From assembly GCF_004376845.1 (NCBI RefSeq), contig NZ_SNUW01000003.1:1-64000 (forward strand): 64,000 nucleotides of DNA. The letters run 5' to 3'. The position numbers and the translations under genes were made by a program. This DNA comes from Psychromonas algarum. GTDB lineage: Bacteria; Pseudomonadota; Gammaproteobacteria; Enterobacterales; Psychromonadaceae. The notes beneath the pieces were generated by a model. The model saw nothing but the letters and a program-made list of their open reading frames with translations, ran no database searches and had not been told where the DNA came from. Of the stretch, positions 9,569 through 18,900 are shown piece after piece (the first letter of the stretch is position 1; each line of letters begins with the position of its first letter).

Positions 9569-10159
9569 ATGATCACTGTCGATATTCCTGCTAGTTTTGA
9601 GTGGAATCAGACTAATTTGAATTGGGTTAAACATTATTTAATGCCAAAAACAGACTTAGTTATAAAATTAACTCATGGTACTGGATTAGATACTGATAAT
9701 CTTGATGAAGATAAATTCAAAGCATTTTGTCATCAATTAGAAGGTACTCCCGAAGGGCGTGAACTGCGCAATAAAATGTTCAAAGCATGGCGGAGTAAAA
9801 AATCACGCGATAGTGATAATGGTAAGAAGCTATATACTTTTAATTTGTCTATTAAAGCAGGTATTCAATTAAAAAAAATAGCCAAACAAGCCCCGCTTAA
9901 TCAAACTTTAGAATCACTTATCTTTGCGGGAAAAAAATCCTCTGAATTCGATATACAGCAAGAAAAAAAATTAGAACAGCTTGAAGCGGAAAATAAAGAA
10001 CTTAAACAACAACTTGCTAACATCGATAATAACAATGACGAATTACAAGCAGAGTCTATACTTGCAGGAGATACTCAAGTCACTCAATTAGCTAAATTAG
10101 AAAAATCACAGTTAATAAAACAAATTTTAATATTGAAAAGAAAGATTAAAGAATTGTAA
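9569..10159 (+). CDS. Hypothetical protein with C-terminal coiled coil
   Basis: A 196-residue soluble protein I do not recognise. Residues 1-60 are mixed; 60-85 are basic (GRELRNKMFKAWRSKKSRD). Residues 95-120 could form a short helical bundle. From about 133 on it is a coiled coil (KKLEQLEAENKELKQQLANI) ending in a Lys-rich helix. The basic patch and coiled coil would suit a DNA-binding or structural dimer, but this is inference. The start has a good AAAGGAG ribosome site. It lies just upstream of a hexanucleotide repeat tract. Confidence 0.75.
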   Translation: MITVDIPASFEWNQTNLNWVKHYLMPKTDLVIKLTHGTGLDTDNLDEDKFKAFCHQLEGTPEGRELRNKMFKAWRSKKSRDSDNGKKLYTFNLSIKAGIQLKKIAKQAPLNQTLESLIFAGKKSSEFDIQQEKKLEQLEAENKELKQQLANIDNNNDELQAESILAGDTQVTQLAKLEKSQLIKQILILKRKIKEL

Positions 10160-10213
10160 TATTAATATTAATGTTAATGTTAATGTTAATGTTAATGTTA
10201 ATGTTAATGTTAA
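10160..10213. repeat. TTAATG hexanucleotide tandem repeat
   Basis: Seven perfect TTAATG copies (10168-10209), preceded by degenerate TAATAT units and followed by a partial copy. The tract begins at the stop codon of the preceding gene and ends about 65 bases before the lipoprotein start. It lies outside coding sequence, so copy-number change would alter promoter or leader spacing rather than reading frame. Confidence 0.95.
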
Positions 10214-10277
10214 CAGCATGAGTTTTATAAATGGAAATATCTACCATTATTGTAGATAAACAATATAAGGATATAAT

Positions 10278-11357
10278 ATGCGCTACCCTCTTTTATTTTC
10301 TATTGCCTCAAGTGTGGCACTATTATCAGGTTGTGGAGAGCAATCAATAGATGATAATTGCAGATATTACGTTCAACAAGATCTTGATAATAAGAACTAC
10401 GATGATGCGATTACAAAATTAGAGTCGACTACATGTCAAGATAACTATTCTGATGATGATTATTTAATTGACCTTGCTTCTGCTTATTTAGGCAGAGCGG
10501 GTTATTCATTACCTTCAATATTAGCAGCCGTTTTAGATAACAAATCAACTGATGATAGTTTTTTAAATTTTTCTACCGATATAGCAGATCTAAAAACAAC
10601 AAATACACTTGCAAATCTTCAGCTATCACATGATACCTCACTTCAATATTTAAACGCTCAATGCAACGACATTGCAGACAAAACTCCAACAGAAGTTGGC
10701 ATCTGTCTAACTCAAGCAGTCATTGGTTTAACTAAAACAGCCTTAGCAATTGATTTTTTAAGTGGTGGAGATATTAAAGACTGGAAAGATAATGCCTCAG
10801 GTGCAATGAAACAATCTACCTGTGCCATCGGATATAGTACTGCTTATACTGCCGATAATAGTATAAGTTTACCTTATTCAGCTTCCTGCCAATCTCCAAT
10901 ACAAGTTGAATCAAGTGAAGAAGTTACTTTCTCTAATGGAACGATTAGCAAAACGTATCAACACCTAAAAGTAACAGGAGGAACAGAAGATAAATATTAT
11001 TTACAAAGTTCTTCTACCGATAGTGCTACAAATAATGTAGCAAGCAATATCGTATTTACAGAAAACTTCTGTCAAACAGATTTCACTGTTTGTAGCGTTA
11101 TTAATGAAACAACTTGTTATGTTTGCCCAAGTCAGGAAGAAGATGATCTTGTTGTTAATTCATTTGTACTTGATTCTTTAAATGATGGTCTGAGTAATAT
11201 CGATAGTTTATTCGCCCATAAAGAAGATGGTAATAGTGATATCACTGAAGCAACAGGTAAGTTTAAAGAGGAGATCAAACCTGGTGGTTGTGATACTACA
11301 TCGGATCAACCTTGTTTTACTATGCAAGATATTACTGACTACTTAAATAAAAAATAA
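10278..11357 (+). CDS. Predicted outer-membrane or periplasmic lipoprotein
   Basis: A 359-residue lipoprotein. The N-terminus MRYPLLFSIASSVALLSGC has a signal peptide and an LSGC lipobox; Cys19 would be acylated. The residues after Cys (GEQSIDD) contain no Asp at +2, favouring the outer membrane under the E. coli rule. The rest is acidic and Cys-rich (for example TTCYVC, CDTTSDQPC), suggesting periplasmic disulfides. An N-terminal stretch of about 35-75 could be a TPR-like helical repeat. I do not recognise the family. It is 28 bases upstream of a TraF-like outer-membrane protein and probably forms an operon with it. Confidence 0.8.
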   Translation: MRYPLLFSIASSVALLSGCGEQSIDDNCRYYVQQDLDNKNYDDAITKLESTTCQDNYSDDDYLIDLASAYLGRAGYSLPSILAAVLDNKSTDDSFLNFSTDIADLKTTNTLANLQLSHDTSLQYLNAQCNDIADKTPTEVGICLTQAVIGLTKTALAIDFLSGGDIKDWKDNASGAMKQSTCAIGYSTAYTADNSISLPYSASCQSPIQVESSEEVTFSNGTISKTYQHLKVTGGTEDKYYLQSSSTDSATNNVASNIVFTENFCQTDFTVCSVINETTCYVCPSQEEDDLVVNSFVLDSLNDGLSNIDSLFAHKEDGNSDITEATGKFKEEIKPGGCDTTSDQPCFTMQDITDYLNKK

Positions 11358-11385
11358 TTAGCAAAGAATTACGAAAGGAATCAAT

Positions 11386-12555
11386 ATGAAAAAATTACCA
11401 ATGCTCATCTTTGCAGGGTTAACAACACCAATGCTAGGGTTAGAAGCTTCAGAGCTAAGTTACTTATATAAAGACCAACGGATCATGGCAATGGGCGGAG
11501 CAAACGTTGCTGCCGGAGGTTATAGCACTTCAATATTTTCTAATCCAGCTGGGATTGCAAAAGTAAGTAATGAACATGGAATGGTGATCGAATTGTTAGG
11601 CTTCCAAGCAGGCACAAGTAAAAATGGTCAAGCATTATTTACCGATTTAAATGATGCTATTGATAGTGATAATGAAGGTGATATTTTAACAGTTTTTGAC
11701 GATTACTCAGGCCAAACTGTTCACGTTGATGTATCTAACTATAGCTCAATGACAAACAATCATGGTCAATTTGCTTGGTCAATCGGTTTATTAAGTGCTG
11801 TTGATGCAAATTTAACCCCACATGGTAATAGTTATAACCTACTTGAAGTACAAGCCAGAGGTTATGGCGGTATAACAGGTGCCGCAAGTTATACGATCAA
11901 ACCTAATGATCTTGGTGATTTATCATTTGGTCTAGGTTTAAAGGTTATTTCTCAACAATCTTACGAAGGCGCATTAACACCTGATCAGTTGGTCGATTAC
12001 GACAATATATTGGATAACTTACAAGACAAAATGGAAAATAATGGTACTGCAATTGGTGCTGATTTAGGCGCTATTTATCAGTTCAATAGTTTTCTCAAGC
12101 CTTCTTTAGGTGTCAGCGTATTAAATATTGGAGGATTAGATTACGACGATAGTTATGGCTCTCAACCTATGACAGTCAATCTTGGTGCAGCTATAGAGCC
12201 AGATTTAGGTTTCATTAAAAAAACGGTTATTGCACTTGATTATGTAGATTTACTTAATGCAAACCAAACTCGTACTTATACAATAGGTAGCGGAAAAAAT
12301 GTAACTTACACTGAAAATGATGATACTGACATTATAAAAAGAATTCGTTTTGGTGTTTCTGCATTATTATATGAGAACTCATGGTCTGCATTTGGTTTAG
12401 CGACAGGTATTTATCAAGGTGCATATACTGCAGGATTTGATTTTACTGCGAGTATTTTCCAAATTGGTTTCAGTACTTACGAAGAGCAACTTGGACCACA
12501 GCATGGAGACTACACAGATCGTCGCTATCAACTTAGAACAGGTTTTGCTTGGTAA
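11386..12555 (+). CDS. TraF-like outer-membrane beta-barrel protein
   Basis: A 389-residue secreted protein resembling the chromosomal 'conjugal transfer protein TraF' family (PF13729-type) of marine gammaproteobacteria. A signal peptide (MKKLPMLIFAGLTTPMLG) is followed by RIMAMGGANVAAGGYSTSIFSNPAGIAK, the N-terminal signature also seen in FadL/PorV-like barrels. Alternating hydrophobic strands and a terminal aromatic (RTGFAW) support an outer-membrane barrel. Despite the family name there are no conjugation genes nearby. A good AAAGGAA ribosome site precedes the ATG. It likely partners with the lipoprotein upstream; the cargo is unknown. Confidence 0.8.
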   Translation: MKKLPMLIFAGLTTPMLGLEASELSYLYKDQRIMAMGGANVAAGGYSTSIFSNPAGIAKVSNEHGMVIELLGFQAGTSKNGQALFTDLNDAIDSDNEGDILTVFDDYSGQTVHVDVSNYSSMTNNHGQFAWSIGLLSAVDANLTPHGNSYNLLEVQARGYGGITGAASYTIKPNDLGDLSFGLGLKVISQQSYEGALTPDQLVDYDNILDNLQDKMENNGTAIGADLGAIYQFNSFLKPSLGVSVLNIGGLDYDDSYGSQPMTVNLGAAIEPDLGFIKKTVIALDYVDLLNANQTRTYTIGSGKNVTYTENDDTDIIKRIRFGVSALLYENSWSAFGLATGIYQGAYTAGFDFTASIFQIGFSTYEEQLGPQHGDYTDRRYQLRTGFAW

Positions 12556-12575
12556 AAATATTATTTAGTAAAAAT

Positions 12576-12612
12576 AAAAAGGGCGACTAGTTTTTAACTA
12601 GCCGCCCTTTTT
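12576..12612. terminator. Bidirectional terminator
   Basis: A GC-rich stem AAAAAGGGCGACTAG paired with CTAGCCGCCCTTTTT (one mismatch) around a T/A loop, with T tracts on both strands. It lies between the convergent TraF-like gene and the VF530 gene. Confidence 0.9.
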
Positions 12613-12681
12613 AATACATGACTTCCGATAAGCTAAGCAATATAGACCCATTATCCAAAATTAAAGCCATATAAGTTTAAA

Positions 12682-13188
12682 CTATACGTTCCAAGGATTG
12701 CTTGGATCATATTTAGGCTCTTCTTTAGTGGTTTTAGGGCCTTTATTATCTCGCATTGGATGTTTACTGACTTGTTCTCTACGTTGACGAGAATGGTTTC
12801 CCTGACGCTGTTCATTTTGACGTTCTTGAAACGCTGAAGCCGCTTTAGCTTGTGATAACTCTATTGATTCAATCGTTAGTTTCATTGGAGATAAAGGGAC
12901 GATACCATGTTCAAAGCCGCGTTCTCTTGGATTCAAATGAAATTCAGCATCATTTGGTTTTGGCATACGCTTAAAACGATATAGGTAAAAGCTCTCTAAC
13001 TTTAAACGCGCCCACTCTGTTTTTTGTAGAAATTTCAGGCTACCTTTAATCGTTGGATTAACATCAAAACACTTAAAACGTGTTGCAGCGAATAATATTT
13101 TCCATCCATAAAATTCAACTAATTCAGTCAATAGTGTTTCGGTCTTTAATCCATGTAACGGATTATTACGTTGTAATTCAACAGACAT
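12682..13188 (-). CDS. VF530-family (DUF2132) protein, long paralogue
   Basis: A 168-residue member of the VF530/DUF2132 family, small proteins with a DNA-binding-like fold. The family core is residues 1-70: NNPLHGLKTETLLTELVEFYGW, FDVNPTIKGSLKFLQKTEWAR, LESFYLYRFKRMP. The tail (about 70-168) is basic and low in complexity (RQNEQRQGNHSRQRREQ) and ends KYDPSNPW. The same C-terminal motif closes the second VF530 protein about 0.6 kb away, so the two are paralogues with divergent middles. Function is unproven; nucleic-acid binding is plausible from the basic tail. Confidence 0.85.
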   Translation of the reverse strand: MSVELQRNNPLHGLKTETLLTELVEFYGWKILFAATRFKCFDVNPTIKGSLKFLQKTEWARLKLESFYLYRFKRMPKPNDAEFHLNPRERGFEHGIVPLSPMKLTIESIELSQAKAASAFQERQNEQRQGNHSRQRREQVSKHPMRDNKGPKTTKEEPKYDPSNPWNV

Positions 13189-13310
13189 TTTTTGTTCCTA
13201 AATGTAATGCCATCACAAAAGGTGAATCGATGGCGGTAATATAATTTATTATATCAGTTGTTTAAAATAATCAGAATCATTCTAAAAAAGAGTGAGCTTT
13301 AAATAAAAGG

Positions 13311-13775
13311 TTATAGCAATGATTCATTAATTAACAGCATTTCTATATGCTCTATACCATCTTCATCGTACGGATCTGATGTGACCTCAAAACCAAGAGA
13401 CTCATAAAATACTTGTAGATGCATTTGTGCCGATATTTTTATCCTAGGTTGCTGCATTTCCTGCCAAATAAAATTAATTGCTTTATTCAATAATTGTTTA
13501 GCAAAACCTTGCTGTCTAGCAGAGACATCAACCAAAATTCGACCAATGGACACTTCTGCATAACTTGTTCCTGCCGGGAGTATTCTACAATAAGCCAATA
13601 ATTCATCGTCTTCTTCTGATATTAGTAGTATATGTAATGCTTGTTGATCTAACCCATCAAGGTCAGCATATAAGCAAGCTTGCTCTAAGACAAAGACATC
13701 TTGTCGTAGCTTTAAAATTTGATACAAGCGTAAAACAGTAAGCTCTGAAAAAAATAATAATTTCCAAGTTAACAC
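13311..13775 (-). CDS. elaA: ElaA-type GNAT acetyltransferase
   Basis: A 154-residue GNAT-fold protein of the ElaA family. Diagnostic stretches are LKLRQDVFVLEQACLYADLD near the N-terminus, AYCRILP, SIGRILVDVSARQQGFAKQL (acetyl-CoA-binding motif A with a degenerate Q/RxxGxG/A loop), and FYESLGFEVTSDPYDEDGI at the C-terminus. The acceptor substrate is unknown in the family. It lies between two VF530 genes on the same strand and may be co-transcribed with them. Confidence 0.88.
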   Translation of the reverse strand: MLTWKLLFFSELTVLRLYQILKLRQDVFVLEQACLYADLDGLDQQALHILLISEEDDELLAYCRILPAGTSYAEVSIGRILVDVSARQQGFAKQLLNKAINFIWQEMQQPRIKISAQMHLQVFYESLGFEVTSDPYDEDGIEHIEMLLINESLL

Positions 13776-13802
13776 GCCTATCTCCTTTTTTATCTTTGTT
13801 TT

Positions 13803-14228
13803 TTATTTTATACCCCAAGGATTACTTGGATCATAAACAGGCTCTTTTTTAATAGCATTTACTTTATCATACACTCGATATTTACAAGCAATATCAACAC
13901 GTTCAATTAATTCATCAGAAATAATTTCTGGAGTGCCTTCAACTTGATCTTCAGGAATATGGCGATCTCTTGGCGGTTTAGCTAATAATTTTGGCTCTGG
14001 ATATGGGTATGCTTTAAATTCATGTAAATAAAACGTTTCAACCTTTTCACGAGCCCATTGGTTATTGCGTAAAAATTTACAAGTAGATTTCATGCCAGTA
14101 TGAAAATCAAAACGGTCAATACGCAATGCTTTACTTAATCCAGGCCAAGTATAATGTTCTGAAATTTCAGTTAAGAGTATTTCAAGTTTCAAACCATATA
14201 ATGGATTATTCTGTGTTTTAGCCGTCAT
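13803..14228 (-). CDS. VF530-family (DUF2132) protein, short paralogue
   Basis: A 141-residue VF530/DUF2132 protein. The core NNPLYGLKLEILLTEISEHY, FDFHTGMKSTCKFLRNNQWAR and VETFYLHEFKAYP aligns by eye with the 168-residue paralogue downstream, and both end in YDPSNPW. The middle is shorter and acidic here rather than basic and Gln-rich. It lies between pfaD and elaA; the 85-base gap to pfaD has no clear terminator, so some read-through from the pfa operon is possible. Confidence 0.85.
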   Translation of the reverse strand: MTAKTQNNPLYGLKLEILLTEISEHYTWPGLSKALRIDRFDFHTGMKSTCKFLRNNQWAREKVETFYLHEFKAYPYPEPKLLAKPPRDRHIPEDQVEGTPEIISDELIERVDIACKYRVYDKVNAIKKEPVYDPSNPWGIK

Positions 14229-14313
14229 GTATTACCTTGTTGTTGCGGTGTCGAGCACTTTTGAAAAAGTGCTGCTTAAAATTAAATATTCGAATTAAAA
14301 ATATTGATGAATT

Positions 14314-15948
14314 TTAAAAAGGTGCCGAGGGATGATAACTCAATAAATCATTATGTATTGAAATACCTTGGTATTTAAGTTGATTTATTCTTTGTAAATA
14401 CGCAGCACCAGTTAATAAATGTAATGCAACATCTACGGCTTTACGTTGTTCATAATCTGCAAGGTAGGTATTTTTAACCCAACTATTAAAAGCACCTAAG
14501 CTTGGGCCAGCCCAAATTTGATAATCCATCTCTCGCCCTTTTTCGCCAATATTTGACCATCGAGAAGATAGGCCTAAATACCAACGGAAAATTAGTGCCA
14601 TTTTACGTTTCGGATCCTGCTTCACTCGCGCTAACATTTCCGGGTCTCGTGCATGGAAAAATATCATGGTAGTTTCCCAGACTTGATCTAAATTTTGACG
14701 AAAGATTTGTTTTTCAATTTTTTCTCGTTCAACTGCTGGGATAGCTTCAATACTTGGGTAATTACTATAAAGCTCATAAAGTTTATTGGCTCGCATAGCA
14801 AACATTGAACCACGTTTAACCACTTGTAACTTAACCCCCATTTCAAACATATCAGCAGCTGGTGCCATGGTCACATCAGCCATCTCAACATTAGCGAGCA
14901 GCTTTCTGGTATGCTCTGAAGCCCCTGCTTCTACACAAGCTTGATTAACAGAACCAAGAACAACGTAAGCAGCGCCCATATTATAAGCGGCTAACATTGA
15001 CTCAGGAGTACCAACACCACCACCAGCCCCAACACGAAGTGGTACCACATAGTCATATCTAGCTTGAATTTGATCTCGCTGTTGAATAATAGTCGGTAAT
15101 AACGTTAAAAATGGTCGGTTATCAGTATGCCCTCCAGAGTCAGCTTCTGCAGTAATGTCATCGGCCATCGGTACTTGTAAAGCGAGCTTTGCTTGTAATG
15201 CAGTTATTTTTTCTGCTGCCAGTAACTTATCTAATATCTTTTGAGGTGCAGGAGACATAAATTTCTCTGCAACTTCTGTACGAGAAATTTTCGCAATGAC
15301 TTTATTCTTGATATTAATAGAGCCATCAGCGTTCTGTGACAGTCCTGCAACTCGATAATATACAATATGTTCAGTTAAGCCTAAAAATGCAGAAGCTTCG
15401 ACGGTATTCACACCTAGCTTCAAAAATCGCTCTACTGCACCAGACTCTAATGCTTCTTCACTTGGAGCATGAATTAAATTTACAGCAAACGGTCCATTAG
15501 GTAGCGCGCGTTGAATTCGTTTAATTGACTCTTCAATTACATCTGGAATTAAACCTGCAGCACCAAATGAACATAAAAAGCCAGCTTGCCCTAACGCAAT
15601 AACCAATTCAACAGAAGCAATCCCATTGGCCATTGCACCACCATGGTATGCGTATTTAACACCATGTGCTCTTTTAAACTCATTACAACCGAGCTCTTTT
15701 GCATTAATTGCCTGCGCAAAAGCAACAACATCTCCGCTCATTTCTGAAGCGCTCTCTTGAAGTTGATGTGTAGCACCAATCTCACCAGTTTGTGATTGAG
15801 CCAGGTACAAAGGTTTATCAATAGCTAAGAAAGCTTTCTTTACGCTATGCTCATCTGTCATTAATGTATTGGTATTAATATCCCAGTTCCAATTAATACC
15901 TGCTTGATTGGAAGTTATTAAGGGCGTTTTATTTTTATTCTGTGTCAT
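14314..15948 (-). CDS. pfaD: PfaD, enoyl reductase of polyunsaturated fatty acid synthase
   Basis: A 544-residue FMN-dependent enoyl reductase, the last component of the pfa (anaerobic PUFA) synthase, which reduces enoyl intermediates on the acyl carrier domains. It has the nitronate monooxygenase-like TIM barrel: GGAMANGIASVELVIALGQ, FCSFGAAGLIPD, PFAVNLIHAPSE, ADSGGHTDNRP, and the FMN phosphate-binding VGAGGGVGTPESMLAAYNMGAAYVV. Length is that of known PfaD. It is 12 bases downstream of pfaC and is the operon's final pfa gene. Confidence 0.97.
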   Translation of the reverse strand: MTQNKNKTPLITSNQAGINWNWDINTNTLMTDEHSVKKAFLAIDKPLYLAQSQTGEIGATHQLQESASEMSGDVVAFAQAINAKELGCNEFKRAHGVKYAYHGGAMANGIASVELVIALGQAGFLCSFGAAGLIPDVIEESIKRIQRALPNGPFAVNLIHAPSEEALESGAVERFLKLGVNTVEASAFLGLTEHIVYYRVAGLSQNADGSINIKNKVIAKISRTEVAEKFMSPAPQKILDKLLAAEKITALQAKLALQVPMADDITAEADSGGHTDNRPFLTLLPTIIQQRDQIQARYDYVVPLRVGAGGGVGTPESMLAAYNMGAAYVVLGSVNQACVEAGASEHTRKLLANVEMADVTMAPAADMFEMGVKLQVVKRGSMFAMRANKLYELYSNYPSIEAIPAVEREKIEKQIFRQNLDQVWETTMIFFHARDPEMLARVKQDPKRKMALIFRWYLGLSSRWSNIGEKGREMDYQIWAGPSLGAFNSWVKNTYLADYEQRKAVDVALHLLTGAAYLQRINQLKYQGISIHNDLLSYHPSAPF

Positions 15949-15960
15949 TTCTTTTTTCTC

Positions 15961-18900
15961 TTAAGCTTCAACAATGCTAAGCACAATATCTTTTATTTGA
16001 TAAATCCGCAGACCATCTTTAGATAGATTTGCATCACCTACTAAACGCACTTCTGAATCCGTTTTAATGATATCTGTTAAATGAATATCCAAACTCATTT
16101 GTTTATTCAGTGGCGTAATTTGCCCTCTATATTTCCATGCAACTTTTGTTTTCGGTGTAATGAAACGAGGATTAATAAACTGTTTACCTAAATCATTACT
16201 CAATGCATAACATTGTAATAATTCAATGATCGCTTCAACACCTAATGAACCTGGCATTACCGGATCTTGGTGAAAGTGATAACGGAAGAACCAATCACTT
16301 GCATCAATAGTACGTTCACCGTAGATATAAGCTAACTGGTGATCACCACCGCCTTCAACAATAGTCACGTTATCAACAAAGCTTAACTGCCCACCAGCCA
16401 GATGATAAGAAGGTTTATCTGTAGAAGGTTTATACAATGCCAACTCATTATCAGTTAAATCGATCCGTTTAACTTTTTCATCGGGTGTATTGTGTTCAAC
16501 AAACCAAGGTTGCGTGATTTGTCCGTTATCGATACCTAATTGATTAGTTAACGAATCTGCACTGAAATAACCAAATACTGCACCACCGCGATACATTGTT
16601 TCTCCTTCAACACTTAAATCAAAACTAAAGCTTTGAATAATGGCACCACCCGCCATACTGGTAGACAACAACACTGATTTATTAACAATCGTTTTACCAC
16701 GTAAATCAATCGCTTTGACCAATTCACCATGACCATCCAGATTACGGAAATACAGATCTTTATCAGGATATTTAAGCGTAGTGCCCATATAAGCGGAGAT
16801 GAAACCATTAGGTTGTAATGCTATTTCCATCAATAACGCATACGGCATCCAGTTTTCACTACTGTTTTTAGTGAAATACCAAGCATCCTCAGGTACAAAA
16901 TATTCAGCAACACAACTAGATGGCGTTTTAAAGTCCATACGCTGCCCTTTGACCTCTGTAACCTGTGTAACTACTTGTAGGTCACCACAAGGCGTTCTAG
17001 GAGGTGTCCTACCCAGGTATACGTCAAAGTCTTGACCAAAACATTGACTAATGTTGCCTGTCGCAAACTCAAACAAATGCCAAGGTGTAAATGGTGTTGT
17101 ATCTGGTTTTCTGTTTTGTCCTGCTACCATAGGTGCAGAGAAATGTTGGATTGGCACGACACCTTTATTTGTTGGAGCTGTTAAATCAGATTCAACACGC
17201 ATTAAAGGACGCTCTGGGTGTTTAAATGGTTTGATTCCGCGTTCGTCAATCACCTGTAATTCTTTTTCTGAAGTAACAGGAATGGCATTAACAGTTTGGA
17301 TTTGTTGCAATTGTTCTTCAATATTATTAACTGACGGTTGATTAATTGAAGCTTGGTTCGGATTGGCATCATCAACCAGCTCTACGTTATTCGGTAGCGT
17401 CACAGGGAATGGGCTATTTTGATCTTGCTCTTTTATTTCCATGCAAAGGTTTTTAAAATCAACCACTACTTTGCCATCAAGAATAATATCAATATTTGCT
17501 TTGATGAAAGGTCTTGGCTCCATGCCAATCGCAGTCACTTCCATACGGTAAGTTAGCGTATTATGTTGTGGTCTGACTTGTCCACGACAGCGAACCGTTT
17601 GTGCTTCACCCGCCATAGGTTGAAAACGCGCATTATTAACATGACCATTCATGCCTAACCACAGCATAAAGAACATTGCCATTTGCCCACAACCTTCTGA
17701 CATTAATGATCCTGCCATCACTTGGTCATCTTTAAAGTGACAAGGAAAATACCAGTGTTCAGGTGTAAGATCTTTCTGCCCTTCCAATATGCCTAATCCC
17801 CAATGACCGCCATTTCTATCAATCTTAGTAATACGTTCTATCATCAAGAATTTTTCAGATGAAAACTTCAATGAAGGATTACGTCCTTGTTGATCATAAG
17901 CGTGCCCAAAACAACCTTTGATGTCACCATGGACTAACTTCAACATATCTTGGTAGTTATACTGTGTTTTATTGTTCGCAATTAATGGTATAAATGACGA
18001 TTTTTTAGCGGAAGTTAATTGTGCTTTGTCATTCGCTGTTGCAATCACCCCTTTACCATCGGCCAACTCTTCATCTGTAAAGAAACCCGCACAGCCATTA
18101 CGCATAATTAATACTTTTTTATCCCCAACAAAACAGTCGTAATGGAAGAAGAATAAAAGCTGTTCACCATTTTTTGCATAAGAATCGATATGTATTTCAT
18201 AACGTAATGTTTCACCACCAAACGCCATCTCTTCCAGGAAAGTTAGCTCACAATCTAATAAGCGATAAACTCGCTCACCTTTATTTTGGAAATCGATACC
18301 AATATAAGAGATCAACATGAGATCACATTGACCAGACTCCACAGATACAGACCAAGGAATTTGACCATCAATTAAAAATGGCGCATCAAGAGGGATATCA
18401 TATTCAGTAAACATCGACGCTTTTTTGTATTGATTTGTTTTAGCATCAAGTTCAGTGACTCGGCTGACTAACAGATAATCCGTCGTTGGAAGACGTACTC
18501 GACGAGGATAACTATCAATAATTTTATATTGCTCACCAAATACGTTGGCAATATCCCCTTCAGCAAATTCAATTAATTGTTGCGTATCAAAAACCACGTT
18601 TTCAGGTTTATTATATTGCTCAATGAGTTGCAAATCAGGGTATTGGTAGCCTGCTTGCCCTTTGATTTGAATAACGCCATTAACCTGTTTAGTGACACCA
18701 TTCAATGGCAAGTAAATAGTGGAAGTTGGAGTATTAGTCGTCGTTCCAGCGATACTCATTTGCGCTTGTAACTTGATCAGCGTTGAAATTTGCTTTTCAG
18801 CCATAAAGCGAGCACGTAAAAATGCTTGATGTGTTTGGTTTGTTTGTTCGATATCCTGTGTTGCTTTATTAAATGCTAACTGACTTACAGCAGAGTGTTG

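Noticed and set aside
9569-10159. Coiled-coil protein considered as a KfrA-like or phage protein
   Set aside because: No helix-turn-helix or matching domain order could be shown; left as hypothetical.
11386-12555. TraF name taken as evidence of conjugation genes
   Set aside because: No other transfer genes are nearby and the family is a chromosomal outer-membrane barrel.
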